The notes: generated from the sequence alone by a model not told the origin. A DNA stretch of 64,000 bases from CAVQFB01 sp963711675 (GCA_963711675.1 CAVQFB010000006.1:470342-534341); one strand, 5' to 3'; positions 27,512-36,753 are shown, counted from the first letter of the stretch. Numbers and translations: made by a program.

Positions 27512-28711
27512 ATGGCACAGACAGGCTCCATGGTTCTGAGTGAAACTCGACTTCTGCGACTTACCCTTGCCCGCGTCGCCGTGCTGACCGCGATAGTCGT
27601 CGGCATGGGTGTTGCGCCTGCTCAAACCGGCTCGCCTACTTTGCGAAAAGAACAGCCGACCGATAGAACTGCTGATGCCGGTCCGGTCACCACCATGCAG
27701 GTAAAGGTGAAGGTGGTGAATGTGTTCGCCACCGTGCGCGATAAGCACGGGAAAATCATCAACAACCTCGCCAAGGACGATTTCACTGTCACCGAAGACG
27801 GCCGCCCGCAGTCCATCCATTACTTCACACGAGAGACCGACATCCCGCTTACCCTCGGCCTGCTCGTCGATACCAGCATGAGCCAGCGCCGCGTCCTCGA
27901 TCAGGAGCGCAGCGCCAGCCACAGCTTCCTTGACCAGATGGTGCGCGAAGACAAGGACAAGGCGTTCATCATCCACTTCGATCGCGAGGTCGAACTGCTG
28001 CAGGATCTCACTTCCTCGCATCAGAAACTGGAGGCCGCCCTCGGCTCGCTGGAAACCCCGCAGTTTGCTCGGACCAGCGGAGGAGGCAGTCCCGACCCGG
28101 ACTCAGGATCAGGATCATCGGGGCGCGGTTCAGGCCGCCATCACGGCGGAGGCACCTTGCTCTACGACGCCGTCTTCCTCGCTTCTGACGAATTGATGAA
28201 GAAGCAGGAGGGCCGCAAGGCGCTCATCGTCCTGTCCGACGGAGTCGACAATGGCAGCAAGGAGTCACTCGATTACGCCATCGAGTCGGCGCAGCGCGCC
28301 AATACCGTGGTTTACTCGGTTCTGTTTAAAGATGACGAGGCTTACGGAAACCGTGGCGGAGGTTTCGGCCATCCCAGCATCGGTATCCCCGGGATCGGTG
28401 GCCCCGGCATGGGGCGCGGCCGAGGCGGAGGTGGAAGTGGACGGCCCTACCCTCAAGAGCAGCGTCCGGATGGGAAAAAAATTCTGGAGCGGATCTCGAA
28501 GGAAACCGGCGGGCGTATGTTTGAAGTGTCGAAGAAACAGCCGATTGACCAGATCTACTCTCAGATCGCGGAGGAGCTGCGCAACCAGTACAGTCTGGGC
28601 TACACGCCCGATCGAGGGACGGCGCCGGAGCCGGGGTACCACAAGATCCAGGTTGCAGCCAAACAGAAGGGCGTCACAGTGCAGGCTCGCGAAGGATATT
28701 ACGGAGACTGA
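27512..28711 (+). CDS. Secreted VWFA-related protein
   Basis: The 399-aa product has a hydrophobic export segment (VAVLTAIVVGMGVAPAQ) and then a VWFA-related acidobacterial domain: VKVVNVFATVRDKHGKIINNLAKDDFTVTEDGRPQ followed by a von Willebrand A fold with the MIDAS motif Asp120-T-Ser122-M-Ser124 (LLVDTSMSQ). A glycine-rich insert (around 190-220 and 285-315) interrupts the domain, and the C-terminus ends ...YSLGYTPDRG...VQAREGYYGD, typical of this family. It probably binds metal and protein partners outside the cell. The function is unknown. No lipobox was seen. Confidence 0.82.
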   Translation: MAQTGSMVLSETRLLRLTLARVAVLTAIVVGMGVAPAQTGSPTLRKEQPTDRTADAGPVTTMQVKVKVVNVFATVRDKHGKIINNLAKDDFTVTEDGRPQSIHYFTRETDIPLTLGLLVDTSMSQRRVLDQERSASHSFLDQMVREDKDKAFIIHFDREVELLQDLTSSHQKLEAALGSLETPQFARTSGGGSPDPDSGSGSSGRGSGRHHGGGTLLYDAVFLASDELMKKQEGRKALIVLSDGVDNGSKESLDYAIESAQRANTVVYSVLFKDDEAYGNRGGGFGHPSIGIPGIGGPGMGRGRGGGGSGRPYPQEQRPDGKKILERISKETGGRMFEVSKKQPIDQIYSQIAEELRNQYSLGYTPDRGTAPEPGYHKIQVAAKQKGVTVQAREGYYGD

Positions 28712-29214
28712 GGCCGAAGTACTTCGACACTGTGACCTTTCTCTCGTCCTTTATCGTTCCACGAGAAACAAAATCTGTAGCCCGACAGCCACATCTCCAC
28801 GAATGGAGTAAATTGAAGAGCTTCAAGTTAGCCGATGTGTTTTTCAAGGAAGTCGCGATCACCAGGCTGAGCAAATAGTGCAGCAAAGACCAAAAGGGGA
28901 GACTTCCCGGGAAGGACGCCTCTGCCCGCTCAGTCGTTGGTAATGGCCGAATATTACCGCTGAGCGCGTTTTTTCGTCAGTTTTTTCGACACCACAGGTT
29001 TCATCGGGCTGACTTCCTTTAACTTCATGCCGCGCACACCATGCCCAAACCCCCTGTCTATCAAGGAGAAGCGCGCGGTGTGCCAGCGCGTAGACCAATT
29101 TCTGTACAACAAAAGCTGTATGCACACGCGAGTCACTCTTCGCGAATTACACGTGTAATGACCAGCAAGAGCCATTGCCGCCGGCGCCCCGCCAATAGAA
29201 ACTGGGTCCAGCAA
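28712..29214. other. Intergenic region containing a 14-bp palindrome
   Basis: About 500 bases without a recognisable gene. A perfect palindrome ATTACACGTGTAAT lies at 29146-29159. A 16-codon basic reading frame on the minus strand (ending near 28957) has an AAGGAAG before it but is too short to support. Confidence 0.4.
29146..29159. promoter_or_regulatory. Perfect 14-bp palindrome, candidate operator
   Basis: ATTACACGTGTAAT is a perfect inverted repeat about 56 bases ahead of the zinc-ribbon gene start. Its length and symmetry fit a dimeric regulator site. The regulator is unknown. Confidence 0.35.
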
Positions 29215-29439
29215 ATGAGTCCCGCTACCACCATTTCGACCCGATACCTGTGCCGGGGGCGCGTGTGCCAATGTGGCGAACGCGTTACTACCTCGCGCAT
29301 TCGGGAAGACGAGCAACTGCGGCCGGAAATGTTGCCATCCAATTTTCGCTTCTACTGCCCCAACGGTCACGTTCACTTTCTTGGCCTGAGCCAGGTGACG
29401 GGCGCACCGCTGCAATGGGTGGAAGAGGTGCTCTCATGA
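29215..29439 (+). CDS. Small zinc-ribbon-like protein
   Basis: The 74-aa product contains CRGRVCQCGE, followed about 30 residues later by FYCPNGHVHF. Paired Cys-x-Cys and Cys-x-x-x-His groups suggest a zinc ribbon. The ATG at 29215 is preferred; an ATG at 29158 would overlap the palindrome and add 19 uncharacterised residues. Its stop overlaps the start of the next gene (ATGA), so the two are translationally coupled. No family could be named; DNA, RNA or protein binding are all possible. Confidence 0.5.
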   Translation: MSPATTISTRYLCRGRVCQCGERVTTSRIREDEQLRPEMLPSNFRFYCPNGHVHFLGLSQVTGAPLQWVEEVLS

Positions 29440-29609
29440 TCTGCAACATATGCGACCGGCTGGCTGCCGAAATCGGAGAATTGCTCATGCAGCAGGAGAA
29501 ACAAGCCTCGATTGGCGGGGAGAAGAACGAGGAACTGGAAGCCAGACTCCAGGAATCGCGGCAGAAGCTCATTGATCACCGCCGCCTGATCCATCGCCAG
29601 GGCGCGTAG
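29436..29609 (+). CDS. Small CxxC protein with coiled-coil
   Basis: This 57-aa product opens with MICNICDRL, a CxxC pair, then a continuous amphipathic helix rich in Glu, Gln and Arg (AAEIGELLMQQEKQ onwards to RRLIHRQGA). The ATG overlaps the previous stop by four bases. A CxxC pair at the N-terminus could bind metal, perhaps together with a second copy or with the neighbouring zinc-ribbon protein. Coupling and shared cysteine chemistry suggest that they act together. The function is unknown. Confidence 0.45.
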   Translation: MICNICDRLAAEIGELLMQQEKQASIGGEKNEELEARLQESRQKLIDHRRLIHRQGA

Positions 29610-29725
29610 TACTTTCCAAACCAGGTAACGTTACCTGTCCCACCGGACACTCCCCGCCTTACGGCCAACCACCGCAAGTTCGCGCAACCTACGTAACTTG
29701 TTCATGTTGCAGAGCCGACATAACC

Positions 29726-31327
29726 TTGAACGCGATGGCTCTCCACCTCCTCCTCTTTTCGCCGGACGCCAAGGCTGCGCTTGTCCTTGGCCACGTCCTC
29801 TCCGAGCTCGATGTTGATGTCGAGTTCAGCTCTGAGATCTTCAGTGCGGTTGAGAAAGCTACGCGGGACACCTTCGACGCTATAGTTGTCGACTGCACCA
29901 ACGACGTTGAAGCTGCCTTCCTGCTGAAGACCGCGAAAGAGCTCAAGAACAACCGTGAGTCTCTAACCCTGGCGATCATGCCACCGGGCGTGCCTATTAA
30001 TAATGGATTGCAAGCCGGCGCACACGGCATTCTGCGGAAGCCGATCGTCCCCGCGGAAGCTCGCGAGACACTGCGTACGGTTTGTGAATTGATCCGCTCC
30101 AAACGACAAGGCCTTCCTGCCAACCTGCCGAGCAACGTCGTGCCGTTGGTGCGGCCGGGAGCACAAGTGCGACCCATTGCGCGACGTACCGACGATCAAC
30201 AAATCGAAGTCTTGGCCCTGGCTGCCGAGCCGATCGCTGAGGGCAGTGTTGTCAGCCATGATGCGCAACCCGCACCAGCAGAGACTGAGCTATCCGCACC
30301 GGCGCCTGTGATGCCTTCTCTGATGCAGGTTAGCTCTCTGGATGACGCAGACAAGATCCGAGCGATTTTCCATTCCATGTCGGCTCGTCCGGAGCCTCGC
30401 AAGAGAGAGTGGAAACTTGGGAAACTCGCGAAGCCTATGCTTGGAGCGAGCTGCCTGCTTCTGACGGCGACTGTGATTTACCTATTCGTTCCCGTGGCTG
30501 CTCTTAGTGAACGTAGCACGGAGTTCCTGGCTTCGCTCGCCGAGAACCGCCAAAACGCAGCGCAGATGCTGGCGCGGCATTCGCCTCCGGCTCCGCCTGT
30601 AGTTCAGTCGAGGCGAGCCACCATCAAACGGCAGGCTCAGATCGACAATTCGCCGGCAGCAGAAACCCCGGTATCGGAAGCGATCGACCCTGAAAACATT
30701 CAGGTGACTCCCATCTACCCGGTTCCGCAGCCCGGAGCGCAAGTCGCAAAAGATCCTGAGCCCGTCGCCGAGCAAACTTCGGAGCTTGAAGTCAAGACTC
30801 CCGCCGCTCCGCCCACTCTGAGCCGAGCCGCTCTTAATGAAGATGAAGAGCCGAAGGTCATCACGCGCTCCAGAGCCGAGCTTCCCGCGAGCCTGAAGAC
30901 CCCGAATACTTCGATTGCACCTCCGCCGCCCAGTGGTCCACCTGCGCAGCGAGCTTATTCTTCCCTGTTGCAGCCGATCGTCCTTTCGGAGGAAGTTGCC
31001 AGGAAATTTCTGATTAGCGACAGTCGTCCCGTCTACCCCGAGGAAGCTCTCCGCGCCGGCGTGCAAGGGGCGGTTGTTCTGCAGGCTTGGATCGCCAAGG
31101 ACGGCAGCATTCAGAACCTCAAACTGGTGCGCGGCTACTTCGTTCTTGGCAGAGCCGCATTCGACGCGGTCAAGCAGTGGCGCTTCAAGCCTTATTACAT
31201 GAACGGACAGGCTGTGGAGACGCAGACCTACATCACGGTTGACTTCAAGCTGCCTTCACTCGGCATGAACCTCGACCGCGCTGAAACATCCATCTCGTCC
31301 CTGGTATCCGGTCCCTCTAAGCCTTGA
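29726..31327 (+). CDS. Receiver-like domain fused to a TonB C-terminal domain
   Basis: The 533-aa product begins with a receiver-like alpha-beta fold of about 120 residues: LHLLLFSPDAKAALV, candidate phosphoacceptor Asp56 in IVVDCTND, and Lys105-Pro in LRKPIVP. A membrane helix lies near 235-255 (MLGASCLLLTATVIYLFVPVAAL), then a proline-rich spacer, and a TonB C-terminal domain ends the protein (YPEEALRAGVQGAVVLQAWIAKDG...FKPYYMNGQAVE). TonB family proteins energise outer-membrane receptors; a cytoplasmic receiver-like domain on such a protein is unusual. It could couple a signalling input to receptor activity, or the domain may be a degenerate scaffold. The orientation fits: receiver inside, TonB domain outside. 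Confidence 0.78.
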   Translation: MNAMALHLLLFSPDAKAALVLGHVLSELDVDVEFSSEIFSAVEKATRDTFDAIVVDCTNDVEAAFLLKTAKELKNNRESLTLAIMPPGVPINNGLQAGAHGILRKPIVPAEARETLRTVCELIRSKRQGLPANLPSNVVPLVRPGAQVRPIARRTDDQQIEVLALAAEPIAEGSVVSHDAQPAPAETELSAPAPVMPSLMQVSSLDDADKIRAIFHSMSARPEPRKREWKLGKLAKPMLGASCLLLTATVIYLFVPVAALSERSTEFLASLAENRQNAAQMLARHSPPAPPVVQSRRATIKRQAQIDNSPAAETPVSEAIDPENIQVTPIYPVPQPGAQVAKDPEPVAEQTSELEVKTPAAPPTLSRAALNEDEEPKVITRSRAELPASLKTPNTSIAPPPPSGPPAQRAYSSLLQPIVLSEEVARKFLISDSRPVYPEEALRAGVQGAVVLQAWIAKDGSIQNLKLVRGYFVLGRAAFDAVKQWRFKPYYMNGQAVETQTYITVDFKLPSLGMNLDRAETSISSLVSGPSKP

Positions 31328-31649
31328 TGGTGCCGGAGGCAGTAAGAAACGCCCGTGGTTTAGGGCACACGAATACTTCATTCGTTGTAGGGCACGGAAT
31401 CCAACTTAAGTCCTTTTTCTTGTTCAAGGTGGCTCCGCTGTGACCGAGTGGGCAAGGCCCGATCCCGATTTTGTCCGATGCCCGCCCTCCCCACTCCAAC
31501 ACCCCTGCACTGTCCAGTAGGGTGCTTGCCGGCTATGGTTACGGAGGTCTAATTTCGAGGAAGCTTTTGGCCGGAAACCCACATCAATAGGGATATAATG
31601 ACGGTAGTTTGCCAGAAAGTGACCTTCCCAGCAGAGAGACTCATATCTG
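31328..31649. other. Intergenic region upstream of the S41 gene
   Basis: A TATAAT box at 31594-31599 lies about 50 bases before the next ATG, but I see no matching -35 box. Nothing else was recognised. Confidence 0.35.
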
Positions 31650-32876
31650 ATGTCAATGAAGACTAAATTCGCCGTGCTTGTGGCATCTCTTGCCATTTTG
31701 ATGTTTATGGTAGTTGGCCAGGTTGGGGGCGTCAGCGCCTCTTCCAACGACGGTGCCTACCGGCAGCTCGAGGTTTACAGCGAGGTGCTCTCCCGCGTTC
31801 ACATCGAGTATGTCGAAGAACCCAATATCCCGAACGTCACCGACGGCGCTCTTCACGGACTGCTGGAGTCGCTCGACGCGAATTCCAGTTTCCTGACCCC
31901 CGCGGAGTACAAGGAATACCAGGCTCACCGCGCTGATAATCGGGCTGACATCGGCGCTGGCGTCTCCAAGCGCTTCGGCTACGCAACCGTGATCTCGGTC
32001 CTTCCGGGTGGACCCGCTGATAAGGCCGGCATCGAAGGCTCGGACATCCTCGAGGCCATCGAGGGCAAAAGTACCCGCGAGTTGTCCCTCGCCGAGATTC
32101 GCAGCCTGCTCTCCGGTCAGCCGGGCTCGAACGTTACCGTATCCGTAGTGCGTCCCCGGCGGGCGGAGCCGCAGAAGGTTGTGATTACCCGCGAGGTCGA
32201 GAATTTTCCTCCGGTCAGCGACAAGACGATCGATGGTGAAATTGCTGTCGTCAAAGTCGACGCGTTCCCCAAGGGAAAGTCGCTGGAGATCGCAAATAAG
32301 GTCAAAGCCCTCCAGAAACAGGGCGTGAAAAAGCTGATCCTCGACTTGCGCAATTGCTCAGAGGGCGAGGAGTCCGAAGGCATCGCCACCGCCAACCTGT
32401 TCCTGAATCATGGGACCATCACATATCTGCAGGGACAGAAATATCCGCGCGAAGCCTTTAACGCCGATCCCGCTAAGGCGATCACCAGCCTGCCGGTTGC
32501 AGTTCTTGTGAACCGGGGCACGGCTGGACCCGCTGAGATCGTGGCTTCCGCCATTTTGGGTAATGCCCGCGGCGACCTGGTGGGCGACAAGACCTTTGGC
32601 GACGGCTCGGTACAGAAGCTGATCGACCTGAAGGATGGCTCCGCGCTGATTCTGTCTATCGCGAAGTACTACACACCCGACGGCAAAGCCATTCAGGATA
32701 CGGCGGTGACACCCAACGTGATCGTTGCCGATGTAGATGAAGATGCAGCTCTTCCCGACGACGATCAGGAAGCCGCGCCGACCGATGAGACCAAGAAGCC
32801 GCGCCCGCAGACGGACGAGCAATTACAAAAAGCAATTCAGGTCCTGAAAACTCGCGAGGCCAAGTCGCAAAGCTAG
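31650..32876 (+). CDS. S41 (CtpA-like) protease homologue lacking both catalytic residues
   Basis: The 408-aa product has an N-terminal export/anchor segment (FAVLVASLAILMFMVVGQVGG), a PDZ domain (about residues 105-190, IGAGVSKRFGYATVISVLPGGPADKAGIEG) and an S41 peptidase fold. The family's catalytic SAxxxSEI and TFGKG motifs read here GTAGPAEI and TFGDG. Counting gives Gly at residue 293 in the serine position and Asp at residue 318 in the lysine position, exactly 25 residues apart as for the serine-lysine dyad. It therefore probably binds but does not cut peptides. It precedes a class A penicillin-binding protein gene by about 150 bases. Confidence 0.85.
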   Translation: MSMKTKFAVLVASLAILMFMVVGQVGGVSASSNDGAYRQLEVYSEVLSRVHIEYVEEPNIPNVTDGALHGLLESLDANSSFLTPAEYKEYQAHRADNRADIGAGVSKRFGYATVISVLPGGPADKAGIEGSDILEAIEGKSTRELSLAEIRSLLSGQPGSNVTVSVVRPRRAEPQKVVITREVENFPPVSDKTIDGEIAVVKVDAFPKGKSLEIANKVKALQKQGVKKLILDLRNCSEGEESEGIATANLFLNHGTITYLQGQKYPREAFNADPAKAITSLPVAVLVNRGTAGPAEIVASAILGNARGDLVGDKTFGDGSVQKLIDLKDGSALILSIAKYYTPDGKAIQDTAVTPNVIVADVDEDAALPDDDQEAAPTDETKKPRPQTDEQLQKAIQVLKTREAKSQS

Positions 32877-33027
32877 CGTTCGGTTATACCGAGCACGGCG
32901 CCTTTCATCGCAAAGCGAGGGATCTGGCGTGAACCGTCACTGCACGGGTCGCAATGTGTTTACCCATCGCTACACGCCTTAACTACCCACCGACCCTGCC
33001 CCGCTGCTATCCTGAATCAAATTTCTC

Positions 33028-35253
33028 ATGCAATCTCTGCATCAGGACGAGCTCCTTGCGGAAGTTGTCGCCGGCAGAAAGAAAATGGTCGGCCGGCTCC
33101 TCTTCGCGCTGCTCATCGTTCTCGCCGCTCTCGCCGGCTCGACCGCGGGACTCTTGCTTGTCTACTCCACTGACCTTCCCCAGGTCGAGGAACTCGAGCA
33201 CTATCGTCCCAGCTCTATCACCGAACTGTACGACGATCGCGGCCGCATCGTGGGTTCGTTCGCGCTGCAGCGCCGCGTAGTAGCGACCTACGACGACTAT
33301 CCCCAGGTGCTTCGTGATGCCCTGGTCTCCATCGAAGACAAGGAGTTCTACCGCCACTCCGGAATTGATCTCTGGCGCATTGCCGGAGCTGCCTATCGCG
33401 ACATCGAATCCGGCGGGCGCGTGCAGGGTGCTTCCACCCTAACGATGCAACTTGCGCGTAACCTGTTCCTGTCGCCGGACCGTTCTTTTCATCGCAAGAT
33501 CGAAGAAGCTCTGCTAGCCATTCAGATCGAGCGCCGTTTCACCAAACCGCAGATCTTCACTCTGTATGCCAACCAGATCTTTCTCGGCCACGGTGTCTAC
33601 GGCTTCGAATCCGCATCGGAGTTCTATTTCAGCAAGCCCGCGAAAAAGCTGACCCTTGAAGAAGCCGCACTCCTCGCCGGGTTGCCCAAGGCGCCCGGCC
33701 AGTATTCGCCCATCAACCATCCCGATCGCTCCATCAGACGTCGCACTCTGGTCATCAACGCCATGCTCGAGGACGGCAAGATCACCGCCCAGCAGGCTGC
33801 GGAAGCAAAGGCCAAGCCCATCGTGCTGAATGTCGAGCACGATCCCAATTCGCTCGCGCCGTACTTTGTCGAAGAGATTCGCCGGTATCTGGAAGGCAAG
33901 TACGGCACAGACCAGGTCCACACTGGCGGGCTGAAGGTCTACACCTCGCTCGACGTGGACCTGCAACGTACGGCGAATCAAGCGGTGCTCAACGGCCTGG
34001 CCGCTTACGAGAAACGTCACGGCTGGCGCGGCAATCTGCCGAACGCCCTCGCCCTAGGCTCTACGCTCGACAAATATCAGGATCCCGACTGGGATTCCGA
34101 GCCCGAAATCAACGGCTACATCCACGCGCTCGTGACCGCCATTTCTCCCGGTGCCGCAACCATCAAGTTCGGCTCCTACATGACAGTGCTTTCGCAGGCC
34201 GACGCCGCCTGGACGCAGCGCAAACTCTCCGACATCATCTCTCTCGGCGACATCGTTTACGTCAGGGTCGTCTCGCTCACACCCACTCGCGTCACCCTCG
34301 AGCAGGACTCCGGCGCCCAGGGCGCACTGCTCGCGCTCGACAACAGTACCGGTGAGATCAAGGCTCTGGTCGGTGGCCGCGACTTCAACCAGTCCAAGTT
34401 CGATCGCGCCACGCAAGCTCTGCGTCAGACTGGATCGTCATTCAAGCCCTACGTCTACACGGCTGCGATCGACCAGGGCGCGAGTCCCGACGACACCATC
34501 CTTGACGCCCCCGTTACTTTCCAGGCCGGCACGACACCCTATACACCGCACAACTACGACGAGAAATTCGAAGGCACCATCACTTTGCGCCGTGCGCTCG
34601 CGCAGTCGCGCAATATACCCGCGCTCAAGCTGGCCGACCGCATCGGCATTCGCACCGTCATCGACTACGCCCACCGCTTCGGCGTCACTTCCAATATCCC
34701 GGCCTATCTTCCGGTTGCCCTCGGTTCGGCCGAGATCACGCTGTTCGAGCAGACTGCCGCCTTCAGCGTCTTTCCCAACGACGGGGTTCGCCTGACGCCG
34801 CGCCTCATCACCAAGGTCACTGACTACGAAGGCCGCGTGCTCGAAGAGGACTTTCCCGACGTGAAGGACGTGATCAGCGCGCGCACTGCCCGCATCATGA
34901 CTTCCATGCTGCGCGAAGTAGTTCTTCACGGGACGGGCGCAGCCGCGGCGAGCTTGAAGTATCCACTCGCCGGCAAGACCGGCACCACCAACGATTTCAC
35001 CGACGCCTGGTTTTTGGGCTTTTCGCCCGCCATGACCTGCGGTGTGTGGGTGGGCTACGACGAAAAAAAATCTCTCGGCCCAAAAGAAACGGGCGCGCGC
35101 GCGGCGCTCCCCATCTGGATGGACTTCATGAAGGTCGCTCTCGCCGGGAAAGATCCCGGCGACTTCCAGCTTCCGCCCGCGTCTCCCCCGACCGCCCTTC
35201 CCCAGAAGGTCGACACGCCTGACGTCGCCCCAGCCGCCGAAGAATCACACTAA
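33028..35253 (+). CDS. Class A penicillin-binding protein (PBP1A-type)
   Basis: The 741-aa product has a short cytoplasmic start, one membrane helix (LLFALLIVLAALAGSTAGLLLVY), a GT51 transglycosylase domain (EDKEFYRHSG with Glu103; GASTLTMQLARN) and a C-terminal transpeptidase domain with SxxK (Ser470-S-F-Lys473), SRN (QSRNIPALK) and KTGT (AGKTGTTND). It polymerises and cross-links peptidoglycan in the periplasm. The length and domain order are normal for PBP1A. It may be co-transcribed with the upstream inactive S41 homologue. Confidence 0.9.
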   Translation: MQSLHQDELLAEVVAGRKKMVGRLLFALLIVLAALAGSTAGLLLVYSTDLPQVEELEHYRPSSITELYDDRGRIVGSFALQRRVVATYDDYPQVLRDALVSIEDKEFYRHSGIDLWRIAGAAYRDIESGGRVQGASTLTMQLARNLFLSPDRSFHRKIEEALLAIQIERRFTKPQIFTLYANQIFLGHGVYGFESASEFYFSKPAKKLTLEEAALLAGLPKAPGQYSPINHPDRSIRRRTLVINAMLEDGKITAQQAAEAKAKPIVLNVEHDPNSLAPYFVEEIRRYLEGKYGTDQVHTGGLKVYTSLDVDLQRTANQAVLNGLAAYEKRHGWRGNLPNALALGSTLDKYQDPDWDSEPEINGYIHALVTAISPGAATIKFGSYMTVLSQADAAWTQRKLSDIISLGDIVYVRVVSLTPTRVTLEQDSGAQGALLALDNSTGEIKALVGGRDFNQSKFDRATQALRQTGSSFKPYVYTAAIDQGASPDDTILDAPVTFQAGTTPYTPHNYDEKFEGTITLRRALAQSRNIPALKLADRIGIRTVIDYAHRFGVTSNIPAYLPVALGSAEITLFEQTAAFSVFPNDGVRLTPRLITKVTDYEGRVLEEDFPDVKDVISARTARIMTSMLREVVLHGTGAAAASLKYPLAGKTGTTNDFTDAWFLGFSPAMTCGVWVGYDEKKSLGPKETGARAALPIWMDFMKVALAGKDPGDFQLPPASPPTALPQKVDTPDVAPAAEESH

Positions 35254-35260
35254 ACTTAGC

Positions 35261-35325
35261 TTTGTCATCCTGAGCAGAGTAGGGTCATTCGTGTTACGAA
35301 TGATCCTACGAAGTCGAAGGATCTG
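35261..35325 (+). repeat. GTCATCCTGAGC-family repeat, full-length copy
   Basis: TTTGTCATCCTGAGC at the left is followed by a 14-bp stem with one mismatch (35279-35292 and 35296-35309, around TCATTCGT) and AGTCGAAGGATCT. The reverse-oriented copy is at 39744-39808. The hairpin could also end transcription of the PBP gene. Confidence 0.55.
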
Positions 35326-35512
35326 CTTCCTCATACCCTGAGCACTCGACGACCGGCAGCGCCGGATACTTCGCGAAATTCGCATCGGTTCGCGAGCGCT
35401 CGCACAGATAGAAAACCGACCCTCGATCTGACTTCATCCGTCGCACATGCCGGCAATCGGCACATAACCCGACGCGATCCCGCTCCGCCCCTCTTTTCTC
35501 GCCCTCTTCCAC
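35306..35512 (-). CDS. Small cysteine-rich conserved protein (RGSxFYLC type)
   Basis: The frame encodes GLCADCRHVRRMKSDRGS then FYLCERSRTDANFAKYP and LPVVECSGYEE. CxxC, then a C after RGSVFYL, and a final C before SGYE give four spaced cysteines typical of a small zinc-binding protein. I recognise the RGSxFYLCxRS/KYPxLPVxxCxGYE pattern from small acidobacterial proteins of unknown function. A GTG at 35512 is taken as start, giving 68 residues; a GTG at 35602 would add a basic 30-residue extension. The gene is antisense to the spacer before 35672. Confidence 0.55.
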   Translation of the reverse strand: MEEGEKRGAERDRVGLCADCRHVRRMKSDRGSVFYLCERSRTDANFAKYPALPVVECSGYEEADPSTS

Positions 35513-35671
35513 GCCATCAGAATACCGCGCCCGCAGCAGTCTTCTGGACCGCCCCACCCGTATCTTTGCTACAATTGCGCCGTCCAACCGACCGCCCAGC
35601 ACATCTGTGGGGAATGTGATCCGGGCCGAACCTTTCTGCTGGGCAGCCAGAATCTCACCGAGAGGTATCGT

Positions 35672-36454
35672 ATGAAAAAACTTGTGCTGTTAACGCTGGT
35701 GCTGTTCACGTCGGCGACACTGTTTGGCCAATCTCCGTTCGATGGAACCTGGATGACCAAACTGGACACCGCAAAGTTTCCCACCAAGCCCGACAAATAC
35801 ACCCTGACCACCAACAAGTACGAGTGCCTGACCTGCGTTCCGAAGGTTGCCGTGAAACCTGATGGCACCGATCAGAAGGTCGCCGGGCACCCCTACTACG
35901 ACACCGTCGCCGTACACGTCGTGAATGCCAGTGCGGTCGAGATCATCCAGAAGAAGGAAGGCAAGGTGATGTTCACCGACACCGCGACCGTCTCCTCCGA
36001 CGGCAAGACCCTGACCGACAAATTCACCGATAACACCGGCACCCAGCCCGTGACCGGCGAAGCGATCTCCACCCGCGTGAGTCCGGCTCAAGCCGGCGCG
36101 CACGCAGTGTCGGGAGCGTGGCGGACGTCGAAGCTGGAAAACATGTCCAGCAACGGGCTCACCGTGACTTATCAGGGCTCGGCGGATGGCTTGAAGATGT
36201 CCGACCAGAACGGCAACAGCTATGACGCGAAATTTGACGGCAAGGACTATCCCATCAAGGGAGATCCGGGCAACACCATGGTGTCGCTGAAGCGGGTCGG
36301 GAACGACACCATCGAAGAAACCGACAAGCGCGGCGGGAAAGTCGTCGGCGTCAACCGCATGACCGTGTCCAAGGACGGAAAGTCTATCCAGGTGGAATAC
36401 ACAGACAAAGAGCGCGGGACCAAGACCGCCTACACGATGGAGAAACATTCGTAA
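35672..36454 (+). CDS. Secreted lipocalin-like protein of unknown function
   Basis: The 260-aa product follows AGAGG and opens with a signal peptide (LVLLTLVLFTSATLFGQ). The mature part (SPFDGTWMTKLDTAKFPTKPDKYTL ...) has two similar halves of strand-rich sequence, each beginning with a GxW motif (FDGTWMT and SGAWRTS) and featuring KDGKxxxVEYT strands, as in lipocalin/YceI-like or DUF families of exported beta proteins. Two cysteines (YECLTC) form a possible disulfide. The function is unknown. Confidence 0.7.
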   Translation: MKKLVLLTLVLFTSATLFGQSPFDGTWMTKLDTAKFPTKPDKYTLTTNKYECLTCVPKVAVKPDGTDQKVAGHPYYDTVAVHVVNASAVEIIQKKEGKVMFTDTATVSSDGKTLTDKFTDNTGTQPVTGEAISTRVSPAQAGAHAVSGAWRTSKLENMSSNGLTVTYQGSADGLKMSDQNGNSYDAKFDGKDYPIKGDPGNTMVSLKRVGNDTIEETDKRGGKVVGVNRMTVSKDGKSIQVEYTDKERGTKTAYTMEKHS

Positions 36455-36753
36455 ACGGATCCAGGGCGCGGCGGGCCTCCGCCGCGCTCAGTTTGCCTGT
36501 GGGCTGCACTCAGTTCGCCTCTTATCCACCACTCTACCCGCTGTTCAACTGTATGGCCGCCTCGCGTTAGCCAGTACGACCGCCGACGGCAGCCAATTAC
36601 ATTGTCATCCTGAGCGCAGCGAAGGACCTGCCTTTTCGAGTCGCGCTGGAGCGATCGACTCTATCCGAGGGCTGTGTGACGGTGGAGGCGCCCGGGATGT
36701 CGTGATCAGATGTGGAGAGCGGTCCTTCAGGGCCTCGTCATGCTCTTTCCCTC

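Noticed and set aside
28957..29030. Short basic reading frame on the minus strand with an AAGGAAG site
   Set aside because: Only 16 to 24 codons, no conserved pattern known to me and no neighbouring gene that would explain it.
31594..31599. Promoter based on TATAAT before the S41 gene
   Set aside because: No -35 box at a workable distance.
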